64,000 bases of DNA from contig NC_049990.1 in the NCBI RefSeq assembly GCF_000003815.2, positions 1,420,661-1,484,660 on the forward strand, written 5' to 3'. The notes under the pieces are model-generated. The model searched no databases. It was not told the DNA's origin and worked only from the letters and a program-made list of their open reading frames with translations. Both the position numbers and the translations under genes were made by a program. This DNA is from Branchiostoma floridae (Eukaryota; Chordata; Leptocardii; Amphioxiformes; Branchiostomatidae). Below, piece after piece: positions 35,001 through 47,622 of the stretch (positions are counted from its first letter, which is position 1; every line of letters starts with the position of its first letter).

Positions 35001-37690
35001 CGTATTGGTTAATGGCTTAGAAGATTATTATAGCCACTGGTGGGATTTCACCCCCTAAAAAATGGCTGTCGCCTAAGAAGATACGAAGATTTCAAATAGT
35101 AGCCAAAAATGTAACAATTCAGTTCCAAGAATGATTGTTCGGTAGGTGAAACCAGCTGACTAGGCCCTCTGATCGATCACGTCAGATCGCTCCTGTCACT
35201 GATCTTGGAGGCTGTGTGAGGTGGTTTATACCTGTCGCCAGATTCTGTAACAAACGTTACCACCATGAGTACGATGGTTGCCACGGTTACATTATCCACG
35301 TATAAGACTAGAAATGACCGTTTTTGTGACGCTGTATAGTTTTTCTGCCTTTCTAGAGAAACAAGAAAGGGTTGTTGACTGCCATTTGTATCCCACCTTG
35401 CTTAACAAAATGTTGTACAGAAATGACTGTAACAAACGTTACCATTGTTCGATGCTAAGCTTTCTATTTGACCTGGTGTAAAAGAGCTGCCCACTTTGTA
35501 AATGTTCCTAGGGACGTCCACTTATACCTAAATAATGTAGTCAATAAGGTGAGTCCTTTCGAAGAAAACAGGGTAAAGTCTACTGTAGTAACAAACGTTA
35601 CCAGTAACGTTTGTTACATGCCCTGTGATGCATTACCAATGGGACCGAGAATAATAAGTTGCCATTTTTTGGCTATGGTTAAAAGAGGAATTTTCCAAAA
35701 CAACCACGTAGTTTTCACTGAAAATAAAGCCGATTTATTTTTCGACCAAAAAAAAAAATGCCATTTTCGACATTTCAATGAGAACGAGTGTTTATGAATG
35801 ATAATAGTATAAACAGTCAAATGATAGCATTAGGCGTGCTATATTCTGAAACATTGTGGCAGTGTGCTGCTTCAGTAGAGTATGGTAATGTTGTATATAA
35901 ATTGACCGACATATTAAACATTGTATGGTAAATGGTAACATTGTATCAGACTTATAATTACATTATATAGACTGTAACAATTTTTGACTCTCTCTATCAT
36001 AAGTTGGACAATCGATTACAAAGTAGAATTCATTCTCAATACCATCATGGCATGTTGGACACAGTCTCTCGTTGGCTGGTGTGTTACATATCGACTCTTT
36101 TCGATTTGTTAGGAGTGGTCACTAATTCTTAATTTCGTAATGTTATTTCTATAAGATTTGTTCTGAATGGTTAAAAGGAAGATAAGTTTTCACGAAGTTT
36201 TTTATTTTATTTTGCAATAGGTTCTAAATTTTCTTAGACGTTTTGTTTCTTGTTTCTAACCGGAGAGAAACGTGTCTATCAGGCGGTTTTTGAATATGTG
36301 TCCAAACTGGTTGGCATTAATTAACGGCATGGTTGAGCCAAACAGTTTGGAAGTCATGTCTACATAACATGTCTTGTACATGGACAGCCCAGTCTTGTTG
36401 TAGCTGAACAGAAGTATTGTCGGCTTTCTTTGCGAATCTGTCATTTGGAAGACTATGTAATCTAAGCCAGTATTTCATCATCTGTGTTCGTGAATCAATG
36501 TAAAGTGGAAACACTCCTAGCTTACCCCTGACCGCGGCGTTTATAAAGCTTTTGGAAACGCCGAGTGTTATTTTGCAATAGTTCCACACTACGAACTGAA
36601 AATCCGTAATTTCGTAAGATATTTTTCGTTGCTGAAGTGTTACGTTCTGTTTTCTAAGTATGTTTGGCTGATAGATAATTTTCAGATTGTCGCTGTATCT
36701 TCGAAATCGGACAAGGACAGAGCGCGAAGTCGAAGGGTTTAATATAAGAGCCTAATTTGCCAAATGTAGTTTGGATGAAGAAGACCCAAAACTAGAATAA
36801 ATTATGCTAATTACATCCGTATTACTTTAATCGATGAAACAAATTTAAAAAAAAAACAATCATTCCAAACACCGCAGTATCCGAACTGTGTGTTGTTTGT
36901 CGTATCCACAGGCGCCATGGTAGATGGCCGTGCTTTTCCCCGCCAAACAGATTTGTCCGGGACTGCTCGGACCCGTTTTACGTCGGTGGCGATCAAAGAT
37001 CCATGTTCTGCATTACCGACGATGACGGCGCCTCATGGACTGCCGAAAACAGGGTGAGTACTTTTTATAGAGTTTGTTGTGCTTCGCCCATCTACCTATC
37101 TAACTAGCTCAATCATTCTTAGCGAAATACTATCAGTAGAGCTTAATAGCACTAGACCGGTGACAAAGCTTGATCGTACATGTAAGCTGAACTCTGATCA
37201 TCAAGGAGGTAAAAGTAGCTTTCGAAATTTCACGTCCTTGCTCTAATTTAGAGGTTGCCTACAAATGAAGGTATTGCATTTCGTGTGTCTGTTTGTGCAA
37301 CCGAATATCTGTGCCCAGCATAACGTTTGAACCTCTAGATGGATTATAGTGACATTTCGAATCTGGGTAGGTCTTAAAAAGACAAAGGTCAAGGTCAACT
37401 CCCTGGTGTGTGACCTTGGTACTACAGCAGAACTTTTGTTTTTTGTATCTTTTTAATTTTACCTGAACATGCTCCTTGTTGTTCTGTTTCAGCTTTACCA
37501 GCTTACAGTCGGCTGGGACCCAGCAACTGCCACTTGGGTGGGCCACGGCATCCCCGCATCCAATCAGTACTACTACGTCGACAGACCGAATGTGGCGTTT
37601 CTACCTAACCCCTCGTGGCCGGTGGTTCAGACTCCCCGAAGCGTCTTTGTGCCTTCTACTGAAGGCGTGTACGAACTGCGCATCCCCTAG
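30210..37690 (+). CDS. Secreted beta-propeller repeat protein, paralogue B (8 exons)
   Basis: Exons are 30210-30319, 30880-30957, 32438-32514, 33189-33308, 33525-33709, 34412-34632, 36912-37053 and 37493-37690, joining in phase to 376 residues with an intact frame. Signal peptide is about 1-21. Blade-like repeats: WFGVGDNGNLYER...WHWVDHGKP (~50-80), DGYLYERYW...NYGP (~95-128), NGYLFEWLWEW...WRWHGWP (~140-185), GTDGNMWQLF...WRNHGKP (~205-245), WWAITTDGFVCR (~250-285), YQLTVGW...WVGHGIP (~295-335) and SVFVPSTEGVYELR at the end. The last half-repeat lacks its WxxHGxP strand, which the mature N-terminus (TWHSHGKP) could supply. A secreted, sugar-binding propeller is the likeliest reading; ligand and pathway are unknown. 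Confidence 0.88.
31690..31995 (+). mobile_element. Decayed LINE 3' remnant in gene B intron 2
   Basis: Matches gene C intron 2 (about 54620-54880), for example TGTATTATTCAAAGTCATTG and ACATTTTAAACATAAAGA. Both resemble the LINE ORF2 C-terminal region at 59150-59300 (ACCATAAAGAGCCTTGG, TAGAAACCGGAAGATTCC). Its shared position in B and C suggests it predates their duplication. Confidence 0.55.
31996..32206. repeat. (AT)n and (GATA)n microsatellites
   Basis: Almost pure (TA)n runs about 31999-32092, followed by TATCTATCTATA and (AGAT)n about 32161-32206, in intron 2 of gene B. Confidence 0.95.
34866..35789 (-). mobile_element. TIR element, ~920 bp, copy 2 in gene B intron 6
   Basis: Reverse-oriented relative of 5571-6493 along its length. 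It starts CTCGTTCTCATTTAAATGTC and ends AATGAGAACGAGT. The 30 bp palindrome is kept with one mismatch (35589-35618), as are the two single half-sites near 35246 and 35427. It is absent from intron 6 of paralogue C, so it inserted after the B/C split. Confidence 0.85.
35950..36730 (-). pseudogene. LINE ORF2 C-terminal fragment in gene B intron 6
   Basis: On the minus strand, 36589-36317 reads LGVSKSFINAAVRGKLGVFP then LYIDSRTQMMKYWLRLHSLP. This is the region downstream of the reverse transcriptase seen in many lancelet-type LINEs. Further on, with frame breaks, a zinc-knuckle-like CPTC...CPTYDR segment appears (about 36070-36000). It is disrupted by stops and has no RT domain, so it is a dead 3' fragment inserted against gene direction. 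Confidence 0.7.
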
Positions 37691-38156
37691 CCAACTAAAT
37701 ACGAAGGCATGTTTTAAGAACCGCTCATCAAACTTGTGTTACTCTGACTGACCAATGATAGTTCTTAGCTATACGATGCATCTATGTATGTGGGCTCCAT
37801 TTTCCCCCTCTCATCCTCTCATCATTCCTCTTTCCCCTCTCTCATCTCTTTCCGGAGTAAAGTCTTGGTAATCTGCTAATAAGTCTCAGCAAAGTGTTAT
37901 GCACGCGTGTCTCGTAACATTCTAATTGCTAGCAGTCGTGCGTGTAATTTTTCATATCAACTATTTTCCTCTTTCTCACTCTCTCCTCCTCTCTTATTTT
38001 CCAGAGTAAAGTCTTGGTCATCTGCTAATAAGGGAGGGATAACTTTTCTCATACATGACCCTTCACCCTTAACTCTGACCCGGAACGATTACGACTTAGT
38101 TTTCGGATGACGATCATGTTTTGACTGCGAGGATTTAGTATAATAATGTGTATTGT
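37691..38156. repeat. Gene B downstream region with a short tandem duplication
   Basis: AGTAAAGTCTTGGTAATCTG plus CTAATAAG at 37855-37882 is repeated at 38005-38030 with pyrimidine-rich leaders. Otherwise the sequence corresponds to that after gene A. No canonical AATAAA was identified close to the stop. Confidence 0.6.
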
Positions 38157-38552
38157 CCTTAATCTCCAAGCAGATCCCTGGTGGCAGGCAGGTAGCATCT
38201 ATGTACCGAAACCATCTCCATTGGCTATTAAAGCAGTTTCATTTGTCACCGCCTGATGAAGGCTTTGTCCAATATGCGTCAATATGTCGCAGATCCTTAG
38301 TGGCAAATGGAGAAGTTGCTTGGCACAGTAGAATCCTGTTAATTGCATGACCCATTAGTCAGAAGATTTATGGTTATCAGGCTTAGTCAATTAACCTTAG
38401 GACACCAAATGAGTGGCACTGGCCACAAACAGACAATTTCGTCAAGTTTGACGGTTCTGTTCCCATGCATCGACCAATAACGTTGTTCCTTTGTGGTGCC
38501 GACATCATGCATGGGTGCTGCTTGCCTGTCACCAAACATCTGCTTGGAGTTT
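38157..38552. mobile_element. TIR element related to the TAGTCTCC family
   Basis: The left end TTAATCTCCAAGCAGATCCC followed by GGTGGCAGGCAG is mirrored by CTGCTTGCCTGTCACC and ATCTGCTTGGAGTTTA on the right. The outer CTCCAAGCAGA matches the fold-back elements at 16934 and 61632. Non-coding. Confidence 0.75.
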
Positions 38553-40849
38553 ATATTTTCCCCATGCATAAGTGTTGTCACAAGACACCACCCTTTTTGG
38601 AACCACTGTTATAAGATCTAGATCAAGATCACTGAATCGAAAAAAAGGTAAAAGAAAGAATTATGTCCCATTGGAAGGAGTGACTCTGTTTTGCATGCAA
38701 GACATTTTTTAGAATTTGAACGTAACCAAAGAACCTGGAAGTGAACCCGCAATGATGATCCCAAGGCAAATTTGCAGTTTCAGATGAATTGATAAAGACA
38801 GAAAAAGTGATTATTGGCAGTGATTATTGCAATTTTCAAATTACATTTTCATTATTTTACACATACTTTAATAACCCAATTCAGACCTAAACATACTTTA
38901 ATAATCCTATTCATTTTAGGCCCGCCCCTTCGAACTGCTGTTAGTCTTATACGACTTATCATATGACCCCCCCCCCTCACCCGTCTGAATAGGGTTACCT
39001 TATAATCGGTATCATACAGCATGATAAGTGAAAAATAAACCATACAGCATAATTTGCTTCAGTCGCCGCAATAGGTGCATGGTGATATGACCAGATTGAT
39101 TAGTTGTGAGCTTTACTTAAAATTTTGCAGAAGCGTTTATGAAACTATATTGCGATACTTCATTAAGGTCTTAAGATTAAATTAGAGAAAGCAACTTTTC
39201 AATCGATGCTATTTTGCAATAGTAATTAGCCTAGCTTGACAAGCGAAGTGTCTTAGTGTCTGTTCCATGATTAATGTAGGAATCATTTGGTCAACATATC
39301 TGTATACTGTGGTAAGTAGGTTAAGTTACAGAGTATAAAACATGATAGAATTTGTAGTAACTAAGAAATGTTATCATAATTCTTCCACTGGGGACAAGGT
39401 ATCCAAATATGGCAGTACAGATTCAATAATAGCCGCACTGAGTGCTTTTTATTTAGAACGAATACAAGCTGTTACTGTAGACTGATCAATATAATGGCTG
39501 AAAAAATAAGGCATATTTAATCTTACATTTTATCTTAATCTAAATGCAATTTATTGTTCACACGTAGGTCTGGTAGACGCAATGCTGACTTGGTTGACTT
39601 ATTTTTGTGCATTTTATTTTCTTTCTGCCCATGGTTGCTTTTGAATAAAGGTATGCGGGGAAAACTTTACTGGCTCGTGTCTTGTAGATGTTTGCAGAAA
39701 AGACTCATGAAAATATATCAAAATTAAATCGGCTAAGCATAATAGCGATATAATATCTACTCTTCGCTTTGTATTTCAAAACCCATGCATAACAGAAAAT
39801 TGATCCTTCATCTTTGACTGCCGAAGACAAAGAAGACTGAATGTATTAAAACTACATTCATGCTGACGGGGGACCTGACCCACACTCCCCCCCACCCGAC
39901 CCCCCTCCCCCCGTGTTGCAAACAGCCAGCGAAAGGGTAATATTGTCACCCCGAAAGGGGCGGTATAACCCCGTCATGCGTCGACCGATGATGATGATGC
40001 ATATAATGATGACCTTGACACAGGCTATCGTCCTACCGTCCTCCACATTAGCAAATACATTTTATCGCTTCTATGTTTAATTGCCTATTGATACAGCCTA
40101 ACATGTGTGCTGCCCCTACGGCTGATTAAACAGCCTACGGCTGATTAAAAGGCTATGGGACGAACGAACGAACGATGTTTAGATGTCTTGTAAAGTTGCT
40201 TGCTTGGTTTATGACTGAGTGAATTTTATTTTTTTCATTGACAAGCTTTTGAATAAAGGTTACATGTGGGGAAGAACACCTTGGGATTTCGTCTGACACG
40301 TTTTGTGTTGAGAGACTTGTAAGGCGTGTTATATGATTAAAGCAAGTAGCATCTTTTGGGCTTTGAGTGATAGAAGCAGAAATACTAGATGTGAAAACGT
40401 ATGTCACCTCTTTCACTTCTATGTACAACCAAAAAAGTCTTGACCAGAGCACCAGACATCAAAGCCAGACTTTCCGCTACAATCCCTGGGGAAGACGCAA
40501 GGGTCTAATCATTTCTAGTTTTTGTCACACCCTTATATAAAACCAATCCATCTAGCCGTTTTCAAGTTGTCTTGTACACCAACAAACACAAACGAGCGCA
40601 CACAAACACTTACAAAAACGCACACATACAAACGCTGTCCTAAATATAATAGTATGGGGTACAAAGATTACGCGAATAACAAACATCATGCTCACGAAAA
40701 ATTGACGCATCATATTTTTTAACTAAAATGTTTGCAGTAGACGTAATTTTGCACAAAGACACATCCCTTAAACCCGAGACTGTCAAATTATTATTGCGAA
40801 AGGAACCGTTTGACCGTGATTTAACTGCCACAAAGCAGCTAGTACTTTG
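38553..40849. other. Gene-free duplicated intergenic DNA
   Basis: Several blocks match 24.9-28.4 kb, including CTTGTACACCAACAAACAC at 28140 and 40570, and GGTCTAATCATTTCTAG at 28057 and 40502. This supports a large A/B segmental duplication. A C-rich run lies at 38966-38980 and a poly-C-rich block at 39885-39912. No gene seen. Confidence 0.6.
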
Positions 40850-40951
40850 TTGATAACCCGACGCCCCGCCCCAGCTTTTTTACAGTCTGCACGGTTCCAG
40901 ATCAGTGTCATGAGTCACTCCTACGCACCCATAACACAACAATAACCGCCT

Positions 40952-41700
40952 TAATGCCGAGGTTACACATAGCCGAATGTACGTAGCTCCCGAACAACAG
41001 CCGACCCTTAGCCGACTCAGGTCGGCTGGTGTTCGGGAGCAGTCTGACCACGCCTATCTATTAGCGCCGAACATGTCCCCAACATGTCCCAACCATCTCC
41101 CGACCAGTAAATGACTTACTCTCGACTTTGTCCCGAATGCTAACTAACCTATTACCAACCATGCCGACCTCTAGCGGCAGACTGCCAAATAACTCCTGCC
41201 GATTCCCAACCGATTGCTTACCCTCTCACGACTTGAAATGGACATAATCAGCGATTTAAAAAAAAAACCATTTTCATTTTCAATCAAAATAATCCTTTCT
41301 TCTATTATGTAAACATATAACACAGATAGCTCTAATACGGTATTTATGGTTCTTTTTGTTTTTGGCTGGATGTCGGTCGTGTGAAGTTCGGGGGGTAATT
41401 CGCCCACGCCCTGGTAATAGTTATTTTGCTTGGGATTGAGTTAGCAGAGATTTGTCTACGGTTTGGGGGTGAATCGTTAGTAGGTTGGAAACAAGCTGGG
41501 AGTATTTAGCAGTGTTTATGGCTTGGTGAAGCAGTTAGAATTTGACTGCTGAGATACTCCCGAACACCAGCCGAACACTAACCGACCATGCCGAACACCA
41601 GCCGACCACCAACCGACCTATTCCAGACCCGCCGTTCAGAGCCGAATGTCGAACACCAGCCGACTCGGGAGCCAAAGTTGGCTATGTGTAACCTAGGCAT
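40952..41700. mobile_element. TIR element with ATGCCGAGGTTACACATAGCC ends
   Basis: The left TAATGCCGAGGTTACACATA is mirrored by TATGTGTAACCTAGGCATAA on the right. Interior arms are full of CCGAACACCAGCCGAC and its complement GTCGGCTGGTGTTCGG, making a strong fold-back. Non-coding. Confidence 0.85.
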
Positions 41701-42185
41701 AAGGTAACAGAACACAGTTTTCGGCCTATGGGGATTTCTATAGTTAAGGGCCTCAAGGTGACTGGCTTCGACGCACAAAAAAATATAGTAGGGTGCACTT
41801 TCGAAATACCAAAAACAATTTGTTCCAGTTCAGGGTAAGAGCCACAAAATTATGAAAAACAACAAAATCCTGTCGGCGCATCGCCCTCTCACGACCACTT
41901 TGAAACGCCGCTCTGCGGAGGCCACAGAACTGCAGCCGACTCACACTAGAAGGGCAGTTGCGTAATGGGGCGCATTTATACAGTGTCGAAATAGAAAACT
42001 TCCACAATCCAAACCATGCAGTCTCAGAGTCGACACCTTCCGTGACCACGTAGCACAGGTTATATCTGGCTGCCCCTCAAATAAGGCTTTTTACCTCTCC
42101 TGCAACAAGTTTATCCGTACTACTTTATGTACCCGCATCATAGACCCACGGGGTTCGCGGATAAATACTGTGTTCTGCTACCTTA
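41699..42185. mobile_element. TIR element with TAAGGTANCAGAACACAGT ends
   Basis: The left end TAAGGTAACAGAACACAGT and the right end ACTGTGTTCTGCTACCTTA form a 19 bp TIR with one mismatch. It abuts the previous element. Both lie in the same target within unit R. Confidence 0.8.
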
Positions 42186-43079
42186 AACCGGAACCCGAAA
42201 CATTTTGAGTTGGGACCGACAGGTGGTAGGCTCGTTTGTAACAGGTCTTCATCACATCTGGTAAAAGGTACGTGGATTGATATATATATAGTACTAAGTA
42301 CCATCGGGACAGAAGGGATATACGTTTAAATAGTTGTATATTTATAGTTGTAACGTTATAATACTACCGTTGCCCAGCGAACCTAGCAGTAAATCTGGAC
42401 ATTTTCGTTGTGGTTTATTTCTGCGTGTTTTTTTTTTTTTTTTGAGGAGCCACTCTCCCGAGAAATCATTACAAAGTGAATGTGTTTTTAATCCTATTTA
42501 TGTTATTGCTTCGACAGCAAACTGAAAACACCGTGAAAAACAATGTTCACCCCTACCGTAGAATTATTTTTCAATGGAATTGTTGAAATGTAACGCGCTG
42601 GCAGTCCTTTTGATGTCGTGCAAAGTTGGTGTTTTTTTTTGTTTTTTTTTTAAGTTTTATACCTGAAACTTACGACGCAGGTGCAGATGTTTTCTTCAAT
42701 TCACGACGTAGACTAGGATAATTCAGTACACAAAATCAATGCATAGACCTCGCTGTGCGGTATATGCTCACACACGTATCGCCAAATATCGATCAGGGCA
42801 ATATTGCGGTGCTGTAAAAGCTTTTTGACAGACACCTTAATGTTGATGTTTTCTATCTTTGTGTCGTTAGAAATCTGCCTACCATAATAAAGTCATGTTT
42901 TGAGTTTGCCCAGGTGGAGTTCATGCAAAATATTAAAGACATACATAAACAAGCACACTTCGCTATTCTCGGTACATCCAAAACAGCGCATCCGTCTGTA
43001 GGTTTCAGACAAAAACAACTTTCCAGACTGTCAACTATGTCTCCATTTTTCATGGAGATAATAAAGAAGCTCTGTACTT

Positions 43080-45240
43080 TGTTTATGATCTGACGCCCCG
43101 CCCCAGCTTGCTTACAGCCTGTACGGTTCTACATCAGTGTCTTTTAAAGCTTTTTAAAGCTGCATATTGATTACATACAAACTGACCGCATCCATTTCAC
43201 ATATACTGCAGAAACTTTCCCGGTATTTTATGATCGCGGTTTGTGGACGCTTCACTACGAACTCAACACACCGCGAACATTTTCCTTCTGTGTTCCGTTT
43301 GTGCGGCCTACGGCATCCCTTGTACGTACTAAACATTTTCACTGTATCGTAAGAATTCATTTCTCCTAACGAGCTACTGTGTAACACCGTGGCAGAAAAG
43401 TGATGTACTATATGTATACAGCGGGTAGATATTGATGGTTTAGTGACAGTCACTGTTGGTCACGTCAGTACTATTAAAGTAAAAATCGAATTGTTCTTTT
43501 CATTTGCAGCACCCTTGCCGGGTAACCAGTGAGCGGTTTCCGACTGGCGCGCGGTTCGTAGAGGCGCCAAATTTGCCATCGCAATATGTGACGAAAATGC
43601 AGTTTAGTTTGCGAGACCGCGCTACCGCGAACTCAAACCAACAAGACTGGCAATAAAAATATTATTGCCATGACGACGATTGAGGGGAACAACAATACAG
43701 CCCAATTCAGAAATAGACTGGAACTTCCCTGTCGCACTATCCCTGGCACAATATACGAGCCCACCTGTAACATAAACCTACAGCCAGCAGAAATGTACTA
43801 TCCCTGGTACAGCACAATGGTCTGCCAGTAACCTAAGATCACCTAAACCTACAGCTGAGCACTACAGTGTGTAGTGGAGAATAAAAAATAAGGAAGAACG
43901 AACTGTTTCCAGCACTTCCGTCCTTGAATGACTTTCTTGCACCTTACCCATATGGCTGTCCTACTTCGTAATATTCCAGTCCTTGGATAGTATAATAGGC
44001 CTTGAACAATTATATTTGGCTCTGAATATGATAACCATTTGGATGCCATCGTTCAAGATCATGACCTCTATATGAAGTATTTCCTGTCTGCCTGAGGCGT
44101 ATGGCTTGAACAAGCTCTAGAAAAGAAAATGTATCCTTCATACCATAACATAACAACCAAGACAATGTGATCCACTGTTCAGAGTTTCCCTGTCTACCAC
44201 TAGTTTCAAGGGACAAATTCCTGCAGGGAGCCAGTGTGACCTACATTCCACTATTGCATACCAGAGATACATCTGGAACAGATTGGGGGGGGGGGTGCTT
44301 GCATACCCAGCATACTGCATTCCTGAGGAAAAATTCCTGTGCAATTCCTAGAATTTTTGCAGACTGAACGCAATATATACCACTTGACGACTCCCCTCGT
44401 CAAAAACACTCCTTTTCCCCGCTACCGCAAAATTAAACCCCAGCAAACTTAAATGAAGTCACAGTAACTCCCCTCGAAACAGAAGGAGCATATTTGTACT
44501 GCTGCAAATATGTTGTATTTATAACGGTTAGTTACAACGTTATGATACTACCGTTACCCAGCAACACCAACAATAAATCTTGAAATGTTGTTGATTTATT
44601 TCTCCGTTTCTCGCGGAGCAACCCTCATGACACAGCTATGTGTGTTTTATGTTATTTACGGTAATGCTTCAACAGCGAACTGAAAACACCCCTACCGCAA
44701 AATCCTTTTTCGCATGGAATTGTTAAATTGTAACGCTGGCAAGTCCCTTTGATGTCGTGCACAGGTGGTGTTTTTTTTTTTTACTTTCATACCTGAAACT
44801 TGGGACACAATCACAGGTGCAGGTGTTTTCTTCCATCCATGATGTGGATTTGGAAAATTCAGCACACAAAATTGTAATGCATATACGTTCTGCGGTATAT
44901 GCTCATACACGTATCGCCAAATATCGATCAGGGCAATATTGCGGTGCTACAAAAGCTTTTTGACAGACACCTTAATGTTGATGTTTTCTGCCTTTGTACT
45001 GTTAGAACTCTTGTTTTGAATTTGCCCAAGTTGAGTTCATACAAAATATCAAAGACATACATACACAAGCACACTTCGCTATTCTCGGTACATTTAAAAC
45101 AGCGCATCCGTCTGTATGTTTCAGACAAAAACAACTTATAGAAGACATACCCTGTTGTTCTCGAGTCATTGACCGTGATAAAGTCTTGGCAACTGTCTGA
45201 ACAATATAAGGAACGAACATGTCTTACAACACTAGTCACT
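43080..45240. repeat. Dispersed repeat unit R, copy 3
   Basis: Contains GACGCCCCGCCCCAGCTTGC (43092), ACATACAAACTGACCGC (43173), CTACCGCAAAATTAAA (44420), ATCGCCAAATATCGATCAGG (44915) and the terminal TTCTCGAGTCATTGACC (45159). The longest copies are 3 and 4. A short poly-G run is at 44285-44294. Confidence 0.75.
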
Positions 45241-45245
45241 TATGT

Positions 45246-45450
45246 TACTGTATAAGGGTGGTATCTCACTGCATTTCGGTCACGCTTGCGGCACTGTGGG
45301 GTTCCTTAACTGCGTCACTGTACAATTAACATGTTGCGCTATTTTCGCCCAATTTTCCTTGCACTCACACTGACGTGCGGCACTGTTGTGTTTCCAGACT
45401 AAAGAAACATGAAAATCGCAGCGTTGTAAATTTCTTTTAAATCACTGTAA
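45246..45450. mobile_element. Partial TIR element of the GTGCGGCACTG family
   Basis: GGTGGTATCTCACTGC, CTTGCGGCACTG and TGACGTGCGGCACTGTTGTG parallel 23957-24199 and 62165-62260. Only one end is clear. Confidence 0.55.
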
Positions 45451-45469
45451 AATAAAGAAACTTTCTACT

Positions 45470-47430
45470 GATCTGACGCCCCGCCCCAGCTTGCTTACAG
45501 CCTGTACGGTTCTAGACTAGTGTCATAAGTCAATCCTGGGAACGCGTGATACAACAGTAAACGCCCTAAACCGGAACCAGGGGCATTTTGAGTTGGGACC
45601 GACAGGTGGTAGGCTCATATGCAACAGGTCTTCATCACATCTTGTCACAGGTAACGTTATGATTATTTTTAGCCTTGCTGTTGGTACAGTTCAGTGCTGT
45701 ATGTTTTGTACAATCTTGTGAGTTGAAGACTGAGGTAGGTGAGTAGGAAACATTTTACTTAAAATGCTGTAAGTGTGTAGTATTGTGTCTGACAAAGTAA
45801 GTTTTAGCACTGATGTATAAAGTAGGTAGACTGATACATAGTTGTTTGTCCACCTTGGTACTGGTGGTGAACGTTTTTAGTTCAGTACAGAACGTTATAT
45901 GCACCTCTAGCATATTCTCAGTTAATCTTATTTTCTACCTTCCAACCTGATTAAATTCTGCTCTGACTTTCGTGCGTAGTACAACAATTATCTCATATTT
46001 TAATCTGGATTTGCGGAGATGATTTGAAGCTGCATAATCATTAGATAAAATCTGACTACGTCCATTTCACATACAACATTGCTGTAGAATGTGTAGATGC
46101 AGAAACTTTCCCTGCGTTTTTATGTTCGCGGTTCGTGAGCGTTTCACTAAACACCGCGAACATTCTGTGTTCTCCTCGCGCCACCTACAGCAGCCTTTGT
46201 ACGTACTCAACATTGTCACAGTACCTCTTACGTTGAAGATACACGAATACTTACAAGACACATTTTGCAAAAATTCTCATTCATTCATTTTTATTTACAA
46301 GCTACTGTATAACACCATGGCAGAAAAGTGCTCTACTACGTATACAGAGGGTAGATATTGACGGATCAGTGACTGTTGATCACGCCAGCACTACTGTCAA
46401 AGTAAAAAGCTGACTGTTCTGCCCGTTTGTAGCACCCTTGCCGAGTAACAAGTGAGTGGTTTCCGACTGGTGGTTCGTAGGGGCGCCGGGTTTTCCATTA
46501 TATGATAGTACACAGTATGTGACGACAGCAAAGTGCTGGAAACTCCAGATTAGTTTGTGAGATCGCGCTACAGAGCATTCAAAACCATCGCGAGCACTCC
46601 ATTCCCCCGCTACCGCAAAATTAAATCCCAGCGAACCTCAATGCAGTTACAGTACTAAGTATCGGGACATTTTTTACCGCTGTAAATCTGTTGTATTGAT
46701 AGATGTAACGTTAACGTTAAGATACTACCGTTGCACAGCGATACAAACAATAAATCTTGAAATGGCCGTTGTGGTTTATTTCTGCGTTTTTGACAGAGCC
46801 TCCCTACAGCGAAATCATTGCAGTGAATGTGTGTTTAATTCTATTCATGGTATTGCTTCGACAGCGATCTAAAAACACCGCAAAAACCTCATTTTTCACC
46901 CGTACCGAAAAATTCAATTCCCGTGGAATTGTTGAAAAGCAACGCTGGCAGTCCTTTTGATGTCGTGCAGCTATAGTCTTATGCCTAAAACGGGTGCAGG
47001 TGATTCTCATCCATAATGCGAACTTGTAAAATTCAGTATACCAAATTAATACATAGACCTCGACGTGCGGTATATGCTCACACACGTATCGCCAAATATC
47101 GATCAGGGCAATATTGCGATGCCATAAAGGCTTTTTGACAGACACCTTAATGTTGATGTTTTCTGCCTTTGTACTGTTAGAACTCTGCCAACCATAATAA
47201 TGTCTTGTTTTGAATTTGCTCAAGTTGAGTTCACACAAAATATCAGAGAAATACATACACAAGCACACTTCGCTATTCTCGGTACAACCAAAACAGTGCA
47301 TCCGTCTGTATGTTTGAGACAAAAACAACTTTTCAGACTGTCAGACTGCACTTGTCATATTGTTCTCGAGTCAATGACCCTCAAATCTTGGTAATTGTCT
47401 GAAAAGTATGAGGAGCTAACAAACCTTACA
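45470..47430. repeat. Dispersed repeat unit R, copy 4
   Basis: Starts CTGATCTGACGCCCCGCCCC and continues through TTTGAGTTGGGACCGACAGG (45588) and GATCAGGGCAATATTGCGAT (47101) to CTTACAACATCAGTCACTTA. A minus-strand open frame of 174 codons (47328-46804) spans shared blocks but has no recognisable domain. Confidence 0.8.
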
Positions 47431-47442
47431 ACATCAGTCACT

Positions 47443-47622
47443 TATACCGTAGAAGCCGCTTAATTGTACCGCCTATTTGCAGTGAATTTCGTGCAATTAT
47501 CCGGCTGGTGCAATAATGCGAAGTTATCTAGCTGGACCGCACCGGTATGGGATTTTGGGGATTCCGTGCAGTTAACAGAAGTGTGCGTTAATCCGTTGCG
47601 CAATTAACTGGCTTCTATTGTA
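47443..47622. mobile_element. Pogo/Tigger-like MITE
   Basis: Ends ACCGTAGAAGCCGCTTAATT and, inverted, AATTAACTGGCTTCTATTGT are flanked by TA on both sides. The CAGTAGAAGCC...TTAATTGCGC pattern is typical of pogo/Tigger-derived elements. Length about 180 bp; non-coding. Confidence 0.75.

Larger units (their letters stand above)
40850..43040. repeat. Dispersed repeat unit R, copy 2, split by two TIR elements
   Basis: The head block (GACGCCCCGCCCCAGC, 40860) stops at CAATAACCGCCTTA and resumes at TTAAACCGGAACCCGA (42183), the point where copy 1 reads straight through. The remainder follows copy 1 order to about 43040, ending in CAACTTTCCAGACTG. Confidence 0.8.

Noticed and set aside
46804-47328. 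174-codon minus-strand gene
   Set aside because: It lies wholly in repeat unit R. Homologous frames in the other copies are broken at different places, and no domain is recognisable.
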